Below are positions 8,226 to 16,679 of a stretch of DNA of 64,000 nt, piece after piece. Source of the stretch: Streptomyces sp. NBC_00670. GTDB lineage: Bacteria; Actinomycetota; Actinomycetes; Streptomycetales; Streptomycetaceae. The position numbers and the translations under genes are program-made. Where the stretch lies: assembly GCF_036226765.1 (NCBI RefSeq), contig NZ_CP109017.1:1054001-1118000 (forward strand), given 5' to 3'. Under the pieces are notes generated by a model. That model did no database searches and was not told the DNA's origin. It worked only from the letters and a program-made list of their open reading frames with translations. Every line of letters starts with the position of its first letter. The first letter of the stretch is position 1.

Positions 8226-9926
8226 TCAGGCCTCGACCGTCCGGCGGTAGACCACCGCCTGCCAGGGCGCCAGCGTGAGGTCGGCCGACGGGGCCGCCTC
8301 GTTGGTCAGCAGGAGTTCGGCGGACGACCAGGCGGCGGCGTCCTCGATCTCCGCCCTGACGCGCCGGCCGGTGAAGTTCCCGATGACCAGCAGCTCGGTG
8401 GCGCCGAGCCGCCGGGTGAAGGCGTACAGCCGCTCGTCGTGCGGCAGCAGCATGGTGAAGTCGCCGTCGACCACGGCCGGTTCGGTGTGCCGGAGGGCGA
8501 TGAGCCGACGGTAGTAGTGGTACGTCGAGTCGGGGTCGTCGCGCTGGGCGGCGGCGTTGATCCGGGTGTGGTTGGGGTTGACGGCCAGCCACGGCCGCCC
8601 GGTGGTGAACCCCGCGTGCGGCGAGGCGTCCCACTGCATCGGCGTGCGCGCGTTGTCCCGTCCCCGGGCGCGCAGCACCGTGAGCACCTCCTCGGGGGAA
8701 CGGCCGTCCCTCTCCACCGCCTCGGCATACTGTCCGAGGGACTCGATGTCGCGGAAGTCGGCGATGGTCTCGAACGGGTAGTTGGTCATGCCGAGTTCTT
8801 CGCCCTGGTAGACGTAGGGCGTGCCGCGGTGCATGTGCAGCACGGTGCCGAGCATCTTGGCGGAGGCGACGCGGTGGGCGGGGCTGTCGTCGCCGTAGCG
8901 GGAGACCGCGCGGGGCTGGTCGTGGTTGTTCCAGTAGAGGCTGTTCCAGCCGTGTTCCGCGAGGCCCGCCTGCCAGCGTCCGAGGATGGCCTTGAGCCGG
9001 GTGAGCTTGAGTGGGACGAGTTGCCAGGGGTCGTCGCCGCGGTCGGCCCAGACGTGGTCGAACTGGAAGACCATGTCGAGTTCGCGCCGGCGCGGGTCGG
9101 TGAACCGGACGGCCTCCTCGATGGTCACGCCGGGCATCTCGCCGACGGTCAGTACCGCGTCGCGGCCGGCGAACACCTCTTCGTGCATCTCGTGCAGGAA
9201 CTCGTGGACGCGCGGGCCGTTGACGTACCCCGCCGCGCTCTCGGGGAAGACCGCGGTGCCCGCCACCGGGCCGTCCGGGAGCGCGGTGTCCTTGGAGATC
9301 AGGTTGATGACGTCCATCCGGAAGCCGTCCACGCCGCGGTCCAGCCACCACCGCATCATCGTGTGAACGGCTTGCCGGACCTCCTCGTTCTCCCAGTTCA
9401 GATCGGGCTGTTTGCGGGAGAAGAGGTGCAGGTAGTACTCGCCGGTCTTGTCGTCGAACTCCCAGGCCGAGCCGCCGAACGCGGCGGTCCAGTTGGTCGG
9501 TTCGGCGCCGGGCGTGCCGGGTTCCATGCCCTCGCGGGCCGGCCGCCACCAGTACCAGTCACGCTTGGGGGACGCCTTGTCGCTGCGGCTCTCGAGGAAC
9601 CACGGGTGTTCGTCCGAGCTGTGGTTGACCACCAGGTCCATGACCAGTTTCATGCCGCGCGCGTGGACGCCGGCGAGCAGCTCGTCGAAGACGTCGAGGT
9701 CGCCGAAGAGGGGGTCGATGTCCTGGTAGTCGCTGATGTCGTAGCCGTTGTCGTCCTGCGGGGAGGGGTAGATGGGCGACAGCCAGATGACGTCGACGCC
9801 GAGGCCGGCGAGGTGGTCCAGGTGGGCGATGATTCCGCGCAGGTCTCCCACGCCGTCCCCGTCGGCGTCCGCGAAGCTGCGGGGGTAGATCTGGTACACG
9901 ACAGCGCTTTTCCACCAGGGGTCCAT
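8226..9926 (-). CDS. GH13 alpha-glucosidase (oligo-1,6-glucosidase/AglA type)
   Basis: Cytoplasmic retaining alpha-glucosidase of 566 residues. The catalytic triad is visible in the standard GH13 blocks: nucleophile Asp205 in GFRMDVINL, acid/base Glu263 in VGEMPG, and Asp336 in NNHDQPRAVSRYG; block I is DLVVNHSSDEHPWF. A calcium loop (DADGDGVGDL) lies near residue 20. ATG 9926 is chosen over ATG 9935 because GGAAGG then has normal spacing. It is the last gene of a minus-strand block containing an alpha-glucoside-type ABC importer and a LacI regulator, so it probably cleaves imported maltose, isomaltose or trehalose-like sugars. The hydrophobic signature distinguishing alpha-1,4 from alpha-1,6 preference was not assessed. 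Confidence 0.93.
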   Translation of the reverse strand: MDPWWKSAVVYQIYPRSFADADGDGVGDLRGIIAHLDHLAGLGVDVIWLSPIYPSPQDDNGYDISDYQDIDPLFGDLDVFDELLAGVHARGMKLVMDLVVNHSSDEHPWFLESRSDKASPKRDWYWWRPAREGMEPGTPGAEPTNWTAAFGGSAWEFDDKTGEYYLHLFSRKQPDLNWENEEVRQAVHTMMRWWLDRGVDGFRMDVINLISKDTALPDGPVAGTAVFPESAAGYVNGPRVHEFLHEMHEEVFAGRDAVLTVGEMPGVTIEEAVRFTDPRRRELDMVFQFDHVWADRGDDPWQLVPLKLTRLKAILGRWQAGLAEHGWNSLYWNNHDQPRAVSRYGDDSPAHRVASAKMLGTVLHMHRGTPYVYQGEELGMTNYPFETIADFRDIESLGQYAEAVERDGRSPEEVLTVLRARGRDNARTPMQWDASPHAGFTTGRPWLAVNPNHTRINAAAQRDDPDSTYHYYRRLIALRHTEPAVVDGDFTMLLPHDERLYAFTRRLGATELLVIGNFTGRRVRAEIEDAAAWSSAELLLTNEAAPSADLTLAPWQAVVYRRTVEA

Positions 9927-10005
9927 CGTCTGCATCCTTCCGTCGCATCGCCGTCGCGGAGCCGCGGGCCCGCGGGAACCGGTCTCGGCGGTGGGTGCGG
10001 GCAGC

Positions 10006-10049
10006 GGGGCGGCACACCGCCGGGAGGTGCCGCGGCGGTGTGCCGCCCC
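10006..10049 (-). terminator. 16-bp perfect-stem hairpin downstream of the GH76 gene
   Basis: GGGGCGGCACACCGCC (10006-10021) is exactly complementary to GGCGGTGTGCCGCCCC (10034-10049) across a 12-base loop. It lies 80 bases past the GH76 stop and 80 bases before the GH13 start, so it should separate or attenuate transcription between them. Confidence 0.75.
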
Positions 10050-10130
10050 ACTGTCCGCCTGTCTCGGGCGTGGTGCCGGGCGCTCACCCGGCCCTCCACG
10101 CCTGCTGATCGGTCGGTCCGGCCGCCCGGC

Positions 10131-11948
10131 TCAGTGGATCCGGACGGAGGACATCCGGTCGTTCGCCGGTCCGACGTTCGGGTTGTCCGCCGTGTACGTC
10201 CACTTGGTGCCGTCGAAGTTCCCGTCCTGGTAGACGTCGACGGTCCAGCCGGCCGGTACCTGGAGGGAGGTCATGGTGTCGTTCCTGAGGCCGGCGGCCT
10301 GCAGCTGGGCGACCGTGTAGTCGCCCTTCTTCAGGGAGACGGCCTTCCCCGTGTAGCCCGCGTCCTCGTAGAACGTCGCGGCGTCCGGGGAGCCGGAGAG
10401 GGTGAGCGAGTCGATGTTCGCCGCCAAGTCGCCGGTGTCGTACTGGAGCTTGACCGTCGCTCCGTCGGGAATGGAGACGGGCACGGTGGTGTCGGCGAAG
10501 GTGGCGTTCCAGTTCCCGGTGTACGGGAAGGCGACCTTCCGCGCGAAGCGGCCGTTGACGTAGAGGCTGAGCTTGGCGCCCTTGTTGGCGCTGGCGGTTC
10601 TGAAGGTCAGCGAGTCCGTCGCCGAGAGGTTGTGGAACTCGACGCCCGCCCCGGCCTTGTCGATGCTGCCGACCAGTTGGCCGCCGGAGGCCGAGGTGGC
10701 CGACTCGTTGCGGCCGGTGCCGTACTTCTGGCCGGTCTCCGCCTCGATGCGGCCCGAGCGCTGCCGGGCGGCGAGGGTGTACGTCATCGCCGCGAGGCCG
10801 GAGGCCACGCCCGTGGACCGCCCGTTGGTGAGGGTCTGGTCGAAGGCGGCCGAGGGGAGGTCGTTGGTGCGGTGGTCGTAGGACGACTGGGCGTTGTCGC
10901 CGAGCCAGCCGAGGTACTGGTCCTGGCCGCCCAGCGTGATGAACTTGTAGAGCCCGCGCAGGAAGATGCCCTTGAAGACGATCTCGTAGCTGCCCACCGG
11001 GTCGGGCCGGTAGAGGCCGTTGCCGCCGACGTCGTCCTCGTGGACGATGATCTGCTTGTTGCCGGTGGTGAAGTGGGACCTGGCGAAGTCGGCGACCTTC
11101 CGGCCGTCGGCGAGGTAGGTGTCGTCCTTCGTCAGGTCGTAGAGGTTGGCGCCCAGTTCCAGGAAGACGCCGGCGTTGTAGGTGTAGAGGTTGTCGTCCC
11201 AGCCGCGTCCGGAGAAGGAGTTCTCCAGGCCGCCGTCCGGGCGCAGGAAGCTCTTCTTCAGCCAGTCGTAGGTGTCCTGGGCGATCTGCAGATACGTCTT
11301 GTCGGTGTTCGTCGGGTTGTTGTGGACGGTGACGTCCGGGTAGTAGCGGGCCAGTTCGGCGGCGGCGATGGCGAAGCCGTTGGAGGGGACGTCCTTCTGG
11401 TCCTTGGTGGCGCGCTCGCGCCAGAAGCCGCCGCCGTGGACGTCGTCGTAGTAGTCCCGGTAGAAGAAGTCCAGATGCCACTTGGCCTGGTCGCGCATGT
11501 GCCGGTCGCCCGTGGCCTCGTAGGCGTCGAGGGCGAACTGGGTGGCCCAGGAGTAGTCGTCGTTCCAGTCCGAGTCGTTGCCTATCCAGCAGTTGGGGTT
11601 CCCGAAGCGGTCGGCCGAGTGCGTGTTCTCGTACCGGTAGTAGGTCTCGCTGATCCGGTCCTTCCACTGTCCGGTCAGCCGTGAGGCGTCGGTGAGGGTC
11701 TCCCGGTCGAAGGATGCCTCCCAGAAGTGGATGGCCGAGGTGTGGGAGAGGTCGGTCTTGAAGTCGCCCGCGTCGATGGAGTAGTTGCCGAGGAAGGAGT
11801 TCGTGGTCCTGACGAGGTCGGCCCGGTTGAACGTGGCGGCCGTGCTCGCCGCGCTCGCCGGCGAGGCACCGGCGAGGAAGCCGCCGGTGAGCATCGCGGT
11901 CGCGAGCACGACTCCTGTCGCCCTCACCGCATGGGTTTCGTACCTCAT
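10131..11948 (-). CDS. Secreted GH76-family glycosidase with CBM and beta-gamma-crystallin domain
   Basis: Extracellular enzyme of 605 residues. A signal peptide ends near residue 33 (GASPASA). Residues about 37-390 form a six-hairpin GH76 domain; the catalytic Asp pair fits SDWNDDYSWATQF (Asp130-Asp131), followed by DVPSNGFAIAAAELARYY and NLYTYNAGVFLELGANLYDL. A CBM6/35-like beta sandwich follows (about 395-508, beginning RIEAETGQ), then a C-terminal beta-gamma-crystallin-like domain (about 512-605) with two Greek-key motifs. ATG 11948 is preceded by GGGAG; the in-frame GTG 11957 is too close to it. Known GH76 enzymes are endo-alpha-1,6-mannanases. The position between an ABC permease gene and an alpha-glucosidase suggests it generates oligosaccharides for this importer. 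Confidence 0.85.
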   Translation of the reverse strand: MRYETHAVRATGVVLATAMLTGGFLAGASPASAASTAATFNRADLVRTTNSFLGNYSIDAGDFKTDLSHTSAIHFWEASFDRETLTDASRLTGQWKDRISETYYRYENTHSADRFGNPNCWIGNDSDWNDDYSWATQFALDAYEATGDRHMRDQAKWHLDFFYRDYYDDVHGGGFWRERATKDQKDVPSNGFAIAAAELARYYPDVTVHNNPTNTDKTYLQIAQDTYDWLKKSFLRPDGGLENSFSGRGWDDNLYTYNAGVFLELGANLYDLTKDDTYLADGRKVADFARSHFTTGNKQIIVHEDDVGGNGLYRPDPVGSYEIVFKGIFLRGLYKFITLGGQDQYLGWLGDNAQSSYDHRTNDLPSAAFDQTLTNGRSTGVASGLAAMTYTLAARQRSGRIEAETGQKYGTGRNESATSASGGQLVGSIDKAGAGVEFHNLSATDSLTFRTASANKGAKLSLYVNGRFARKVAFPYTGNWNATFADTTVPVSIPDGATVKLQYDTGDLAANIDSLTLSGSPDAATFYEDAGYTGKAVSLKKGDYTVAQLQAAGLRNDTMTSLQVPAGWTVDVYQDGNFDGTKWTYTADNPNVGPANDRMSSVRIH

Positions 11949-11973
11949 GGGTTGCACTCCCTGTCTGTTCGGT

Positions 11974-11998
11974 GAACGGCCTTCAGAGGGGGCCGTTC
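11974..11998 (-). terminator. Hairpin between permease and GH76 genes
   Basis: GAACGGCC (11974-11981) pairs with GGCCGTTC (11991-11998) over a 9-base loop. It may partly terminate the transporter transcript before the GH76 gene or stabilise mRNA ends; no T-run is present. Confidence 0.4.
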
Positions 11999-12038
11999 CG
12001 CGTGGGGGTGGTACATACGGGGATGCCGGTGACGCGGG

Positions 12039-12944
12039 TCAGCCCTTGATGCCGCCCGCGGTCAGGCCGCTCACGATGCGCCGCTGGAGCAGCAGCACGA
12101 CGACGATCAGGGGAACCGTCACGATGAGCCCGGCGGCCATCGTCTGGGTGTAGGGGACGATGTGCGGCCCCGCGGTGAAGTTGGCGATGGCCACCGTCGA
12201 GGGCGCCACCTCCGTCGAGCCGTTGGACAGCACGCTGGACAGCAGGTACTCGTTCCACGACGCGAGGAAGACCAGGATCGCCGTGGTGAACATGGCCGGG
12301 GCGGCCAGCGGCAGGATGACCAGCCGGAACGCCTGCCCGGAGGTGGCGCCGTCCACCCGGGCCGCTTCTTCGAGGTTCCACGGCATCTCGGCGAAGAAGC
12401 TGGTCAGCGTGTAGACGGCCAGCGGCAGCGAGAAGGAGACCTGCGGCAGGGCCAGCGCCTGGTAGGTGCCCAGCCAGTGCCAGCTGCTGAACAGCTGGAA
12501 CAGCGGGGTCAGGATGGCGACGCCGGGGAACATCGAGGCGCCGAGGATCACCGTCAGCACGAATCCCTTGCCGCGGAAGGACAGCCGGGCCAGCGCGTAC
12601 GCGGCGAAGACGCCGATCACCATGGACACCGCGGTGACCACCGCGCCGATGAGGAGGCTGTTCAGCAGTGAGCGTGCGAAGGGGTTGTACTCCGCGTTGA
12701 ACGCGTACCGGAAGTTGTCCAGGGTGACGTGGCTGAACCACGGGTCCGTGGAGAAGGTGTGGTCGTTGTCGCGGAAGGCGAGCACGAGCATCCAGTAGAA
12801 CGGCGCCAGGCACCACACGACGATGATCATGGTGGTGACGGCGGTTCCGACGGTGCTCCAATTGATGCCCCGGCCTCGCCGCGGCGCGGACGCCAGCGCG
12901 GCCGGGACGGGCGGCGCGGTGGTGGTCGCGGTGGTGGTCGTCAT
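12039..12944 (-). CDS. Alpha-glucoside-type ABC transporter permease (MalG/AglG-like)
   Basis: Inner-membrane permease of 301 residues with about six transmembrane segments and the EAA loop EEAARVDGATSGQAFRLVIL. Its ATG (12944) follows the stop of the upstream permease by one base (TGACATG), implying translational coupling and a 1:1 ratio of the two subunits. The C-terminus (LLLQRRIVSGLTAGGIKG) is typical of MalG proteins. With the lipoprotein and MalF-like genes it makes a complete importer apart from the ATPase, again consistent with a shared MsiK-type ATPase elsewhere. The alpha-glucosidase and LacI regulator in the same block suggest maltose/trehalose-class substrates. Confidence 0.93.
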   Translation of the reverse strand: MTTTTATTTAPPVPAALASAPRRGRGINWSTVGTAVTTMIIVVWCLAPFYWMLVLAFRDNDHTFSTDPWFSHVTLDNFRYAFNAEYNPFARSLLNSLLIGAVVTAVSMVIGVFAAYALARLSFRGKGFVLTVILGASMFPGVAILTPLFQLFSSWHWLGTYQALALPQVSFSLPLAVYTLTSFFAEMPWNLEEAARVDGATSGQAFRLVILPLAAPAMFTTAILVFLASWNEYLLSSVLSNGSTEVAPSTVAIANFTAGPHIVPYTQTMAAGLIVTVPLIVVVLLLQRRIVSGLTAGGIKG

Positions 12945-12945
12945 G

Positions 12946-13968
12946 TCACCTCACCGCCTTCGCCTGCGCGCCGAAGAGGTTGGCGTTGAGGAGGCGGACC
13001 AGTCCGAAGGCGATGACGAAGATGAGGACGAAGGTGAGGGTGGACAGCGCCGACGCCGAGTTGGCGCCCCGGGTGAGCTGGTCGACCACGAGGATCGAGC
13101 TGGTCGTCGTGCCGTTGGAGCCGCCGGTGAGGATCTGCGGCAGGTCGTACATGCGCAGCGTGTCCAGGGCCCGGAAGACGACGGCGACGGCGAGCGCCGG
13201 TTTCACCAGGGGCAGGGTCACGCTGGTGAAGCGCCGCCAGGCATTGGCCCCGTCGATCTTCGCCGCCTCGTAGGTCTCCGCGGGGATGTTCTGCAGGCCG
13301 GCCAGGATGAGCAGGGCGATGAAGGGCGTGGTCTTCCAGGTGTCCGCGATGACGATCGCGGACCGGGCCGGCCACAGCGAGGACGTCCAGGCGTAGTGGG
13401 TGCCGAGGAGCTTGTTGATGACGCCCTGCGGGTCGAACATGACCTGCCACAGCTTGGAGGTGACCGCGGTGGGGATCGCCCACGGGATGAGGATCGCGAC
13501 GCGGACGAGGGCGCGGCCGCGGAAGGCCCGGTGCATCGTCAGCGCGAACCCCATGCCGATGACGGTCTCCAGGGCGACGGCGACGACGGTGAAGCCGACC
13601 GTGACGCCGACCGAGCTCCAGAACTGCGACCCCAGGGCCCCGCTCGGGCAGGAGGTGTAGCCGCCGTCCGGGGAGGCGCACTGCTGCAGCAGCCAGTGTG
13701 TGTAGTTGTGCAGCCCGAACCAGTTGTTGCCCTCGTCGAACATCCCGGTGGCCTTGTCCAGGCCCGGGTCGGTCAGGAACGACTGGTGGACGGCCTTGAC
13801 GATGGGGTAGCCGACGACGAGTGCCAGCAGGAGGAGGGCGGGGGCGATCAGCAGGTAGGCGCGCCGTGCCTCACGGGGGCGGGTGGCGCCCCGGCGGGTC
13901 CGGGTCCGGCGCGGGCCGCCCGGTGGGTTCTCCCCGGCTCTTCGTTCCACGTGACCGGCTACGGTCAT
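12946..13968 (-). CDS. Alpha-glucoside-type ABC transporter permease (MalF/AglF-like)
   Basis: A 340-residue permease. ATG 13968 has a strong AAGGAG six bases upstream and is preferred over GTG 13992. A basic leader precedes the first membrane helix (YLLIAPALLLLALVVGYPIV). The EAA loop is YEAAKIDGANAWRRFTSVTL. An extracytoplasmic loop of about 60 residues contains two cysteines (CASPDGGYTSC), a feature of the AglF/ThuF group. It is separated from the binding-protein gene by a very stable hairpin that probably lowers permease expression relative to the binding protein. Confidence 0.93.
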   Translation of the reverse strand: MTVAGHVERRAGENPPGGPRRTRTRRGATRPREARRAYLLIAPALLLLALVVGYPIVKAVHQSFLTDPGLDKATGMFDEGNNWFGLHNYTHWLLQQCASPDGGYTSCPSGALGSQFWSSVGVTVGFTVVAVALETVIGMGFALTMHRAFRGRALVRVAILIPWAIPTAVTSKLWQVMFDPQGVINKLLGTHYAWTSSLWPARSAIVIADTWKTTPFIALLILAGLQNIPAETYEAAKIDGANAWRRFTSVTLPLVKPALAVAVVFRALDTLRMYDLPQILTGGSNGTTTSSILVVDQLTRGANSASALSTLTFVLIFVIAFGLVRLLNANLFGAQAKAVR

Positions 13969-14026
13969 GGCTGCTCCTTGCGGTAGAGGCACCGTCCGGC
14001 GTCGTGACCCGGAGGGGAAGGCGGGC

Positions 14027-14051
14027 GGGGAGGGGCCGCCGGCCCCTCCCC
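14027..14051 (-). terminator. Stable intercistronic hairpin between binding protein and permease genes
   Basis: GGGGAGGGGCC (14027-14037) and GGCCCCTCCCC (14041-14051) form an 11-bp stem with a 3-base loop, just after the binding-protein stop. In ABC operons such elements usually act as leaky terminators or RNase barriers that raise binding-protein over permease expression; that role is inferred. Confidence 0.7.
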
Positions 14052-14059
14052 CGGGCCGG

Positions 14060-15343
14060 TCAGCCGCCGGCGGTGGCGGACTTGATCGCCGCCTGCATGT
14101 CCTTCAGTGCCTTCTCGGTACTCGTCCGGCCCTGCAGGGCCGCGTAGGTGTTGGTCTCGATCGCCTCGGTGACGCCCGGGTAGAACGGGGTGATGGGGCG
14201 CGGTACCGCCGTCTGGATGCTCTTGAGCAGGTCGGGCAGGTAGGTGAACTTCTTGGTGAGCTCCGGGTCGCTGTACATCGAGGTGAGGACGGGCGCCAGC
14301 GTGCCCACGGTCAGGTTGTTGCGCTGGACGGTGTCGGACTCGATGAACTTCAGGAAGTCCAGGGCGGTCGCCTTGTGCCTGGAGTACGCGCTGATGCCGA
14401 GGTTGTGACCGCCCAGCGTGGACGCGCCGTGGCCGGAGGGGCCGGGCAGGGGGGCGACGCCGTACTTGCCGGCCACCTTGGAGCCCTTGCCGTCCAGGAT
14501 GGCGACGGCGTACGGCCAGTTGCGCAGGAACATCAGCTGGCCGGACTCGAACGCGTTGAGGCTCTGGGTCTCCTGGAAGCCGAGGGCCTCCTTGGGGATG
14601 TAGCCGTCCTTGAAGCCCTTGACCAGGAAGTCCAGGCCCTTGGCGGACTCCGGGGAGTCGACCGTCGCGCTCCGCCCGTCCTTGCCGACGATCGCGCCGC
14701 CCGTCGCGTTGATCGCCTCGGCGGCGTTCACCGTCAGGCCCTCGTACTTGGCGAACTGGCCCGCGTAGCAGCCGGGTTTGGGGCCGGTGATGGTGCCCTT
14801 GGTGGTCTTGCCCGCGCAGTCGTCGATCAGCTCGTCCCACGTGGTGGGCGCCTTGGAGACCAGGTCGGTGCGGTAGTAGAGCAGCCCGCCGTCGGACCCG
14901 TACGGCGCGGCGACGAGCTTGCCGTTGTAGGTGGCCGAGGTGACCGTGGCCGGGAGCAGCTTGCCGGTGTCCAGGGCGTAGTCGCCGGTGAGCGGGATGA
15001 TCCAGCCCCTGGCCGCGAACTCGGCCGTCCAGACCACGTCGACGGTGACGACGTCGTAACCGGGGTCCTTGGCCTGGAAGTGCTGTTCGAGGTCGGACAG
15101 TTGCTGGTCGGCCTGGTCGCTCTGCTGCTTGATCGTCACCTTCTCGTCCGGGTGTGCCTTGTTCCACGTCTTGGCGATGAACGGCAGGACACCGCTGTTG
15201 TCCTTGCCCGTGACGAAGGTGATCGGCCCCCTGGACTTCGTTCCCTGCGCGGCGCTGTCACCGCCCGAACCGCCCCCGCAGCCGGCCAGGACCAGCGCCG
15301 CGCTGAGCGTGCCCGCGACGGCCGCGACCCTCCTTGCACCCAT
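14060..15343 (-). CDS. Extracellular sugar-binding lipoprotein of ABC transporter (AglE/ThuE-like)
   Basis: Family 1 solute-binding protein of 427 residues. ATG 15343 is chosen because GGGGAG lies just upstream and the product then starts with a proper lipoprotein signal: a short basic N-terminus and the lipobox LAGC, with Cys22 as the lipidation site. The mature domain starts ITFVTGKDNSGVLPFIAKTW and contains the two-lobe binding-protein pattern, including DVVTVDVVWTAEFAARGWI and LVAAPYGSDGGLLYYRTDL. It is the first gene of the transporter block and has its own promoter and a palindromic operator-like site in front. The sequence resembles trehalose/maltose binding proteins more than xylobiose ones, but ligand identity is inferred. 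Confidence 0.93.
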   Translation of the reverse strand: MGARRVAAVAGTLSAALVLAGCGGGSGGDSAAQGTKSRGPITFVTGKDNSGVLPFIAKTWNKAHPDEKVTIKQQSDQADQQLSDLEQHFQAKDPGYDVVTVDVVWTAEFAARGWIIPLTGDYALDTGKLLPATVTSATYNGKLVAAPYGSDGGLLYYRTDLVSKAPTTWDELIDDCAGKTTKGTITGPKPGCYAGQFAKYEGLTVNAAEAINATGGAIVGKDGRSATVDSPESAKGLDFLVKGFKDGYIPKEALGFQETQSLNAFESGQLMFLRNWPYAVAILDGKGSKVAGKYGVAPLPGPSGHGASTLGGHNLGISAYSRHKATALDFLKFIESDTVQRNNLTVGTLAPVLTSMYSDPELTKKFTYLPDLLKSIQTAVPRPITPFYPGVTEAIETNTYAALQGRTSTEKALKDMQAAIKSATAGG

Positions 15344-15365
15344 GAGGCGCTCCCCTTCGTCCATG

Positions 15366-15380
15366 GAATCGATACGATTC
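15366..15380. promoter_or_regulatory. LacI-type operator candidate
   Basis: GAATCG-ATA-CGATTC is a perfect 6+3+6 inverted repeat, 22 bases upstream of the binding-protein start and just downstream of the predicted transcription start. That is an ideal position for repression by the LacI-family product encoded immediately upstream. Assignment to that regulator is inferred. Confidence 0.65.
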
Positions 15381-15395
15381 GACGATGTTGCGAGC

Positions 15396-15424
15396 ACGTT
15401 AAAGTGCGCCCTGGGGCGAGTCAA
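15396..15424 (-). promoter_or_regulatory. Predicted vegetative promoter of the alpha-glucoside operon
   Basis: On the minus strand TTGACT (15424-15419) and TAACGT (15401-15396) are separated by exactly 17 bases. The -35 box differs from consensus by one base. Transcription would start near 15389, placing the palindrome at 15366-15380 within the first 25 nucleotides of the transcript. Confidence 0.6.
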
Positions 15425-15463
15425 TGGCGAGAAGATCCGGCCGGATTACGGGTCGATAACGGA

Positions 15464-16513
15464 TCAGCGCGGCTCGGGAGCCGGTCCGGAGCTCGCCCGG
15501 ACCACCAGCTCACCGTCGAACAGCAGCTGCGAAGGGGTGCTGAGCTGCTGTCCCTCGATACGGCGGATCAGCATCTCGGCCGCCGCCTTGCCCATGGCCG
15601 CGGCGCCCGGTCCCACCGTGGTCATCGTCGGCGTCGTCATCTCGGCGGCCTGGGCCGGCATGTCGATGGACACCACGGAGAAGTCCTCGGGGATACGGCG
15701 GCCCTGCCCCACCGCGGCGGCCATGATGCCGGGCGTGGCCTGCTCGTTGAACGCGATCACCGCGGTCGTCCGCGGCTGGGCGGCGAGCAGTTCGGCGAAC
15801 GCCTGCCTGCCTCCGGCGGGGGTGCTCCGGCAGGTCAGCGCGGTCAGTTCGACGCCCGCGTCCCGCGCCGCCCGCAGGATGCCGTCCCGCAGCCGGATCG
15901 CGTTGCCGCGCCCGGAGGCGATCGTCGCGGCGTCCTGGTGCACGAAGCCGAGATGGCGGTGGCCCTGCCCCGCGAGGTGCTCGACGGCCAGCCGGGCGCA
16001 CTGGTCGAAGTCGGTGTCGACGTAGTCCAGGTCACCGGGGTCGGCGTTCTGCCCCAGCATGGTGAAGGTCAGCTCCGAGTTCCGCAGGACCTCGATGCGG
16101 GGGTCCTCCAGCCGGACCTCCATCAGCAGGACGCCGTCCACCAGCCCCTGCTGGGCGAGGCCGGCGAGGTCGTCGAGCGCCTCGGCCCCGGAGGTCCACA
16201 GCAGCAGGTGGTATCCGCGGTCCTGGGCGTGGTCGGAGGCGCCGAAGATGTACTCCATCGAGCCGAGGTTCATGCCCTGCCCGTCCTTGGGGAACAGCAC
16301 CGCGATGATGTGGCTGCGTTTGCTCTTGAGTCCCCGGGCGAAGACGTTGGGCCGGTAGCCCAGTTCGGCCATCGCCTGCTGGATCCGGGTGCGCGTGGCC
16401 TCCGAGATGGGCCGGCTGCCGGTCATGGCATAGGAGACCGTGCTGGGCGAGACGCCGGCGCGCCGCGCGACGTCCACCATGGTCGGTACCTTGTCGCCCG
16501 CACTACGGGACAT
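15464..16513 (-). CDS. LacI-family transcriptional regulator of the alpha-glucoside cluster
   Basis: A 349-residue repressor. The N-terminal HTH reads PTMVDVARRAGVSPSTVSYA and is followed by the hinge helix (ELGYRPNVFARGLKSKRSH). Residues about 70-345 form a periplasmic-binding-protein-like sugar domain, with the C-terminal pattern GDFS-type replaced by IPEDFSVVSIDMPAQAAEM. The gene lies directly upstream of the transporter genes on the same strand, separated by 120 bases holding a promoter and palindrome. MalR-like proteins repress such operons and are released by the imported sugar; this is the likely role. ATG 16513 is preceded by GAGGGG. Confidence 0.92.
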   Translation of the reverse strand: MSRSAGDKVPTMVDVARRAGVSPSTVSYAMTGSRPISEATRTRIQQAMAELGYRPNVFARGLKSKRSHIIAVLFPKDGQGMNLGSMEYIFGASDHAQDRGYHLLLWTSGAEALDDLAGLAQQGLVDGVLLMEVRLEDPRIEVLRNSELTFTMLGQNADPGDLDYVDTDFDQCARLAVEHLAGQGHRHLGFVHQDAATIASGRGNAIRLRDGILRAARDAGVELTALTCRSTPAGGRQAFAELLAAQPRTTAVIAFNEQATPGIMAAAVGQGRRIPEDFSVVSIDMPAQAAEMTTPTMTTVGPGAAAMGKAAAEMLIRRIEGQQLSTPSQLLFDGELVVRASSGPAPEPR

Positions 16514-16679
16514 GGTCCCCTCTCATCCCCGGCCCCCGCGGCCACCCGGCGTGACCACTGAGGACGTCCACGCCACACCGCCGAGACTTCGCGAGGCGGG
16601 CGGTGCGCAAGTGTATCCAGCGGCGGGCATGGGGATGCGCGGCCGTCGCGCGCACGGTCCCGAAGGCCGGGGGCACCGC

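Noticed and set aside
8439..11684. 1081-codon open frame on the plus strand
   Set aside because: It runs antisense through both the GH13 and GH76 genes, including the hairpin between them. Composition is Val/Gly/Arg repeats without domains.
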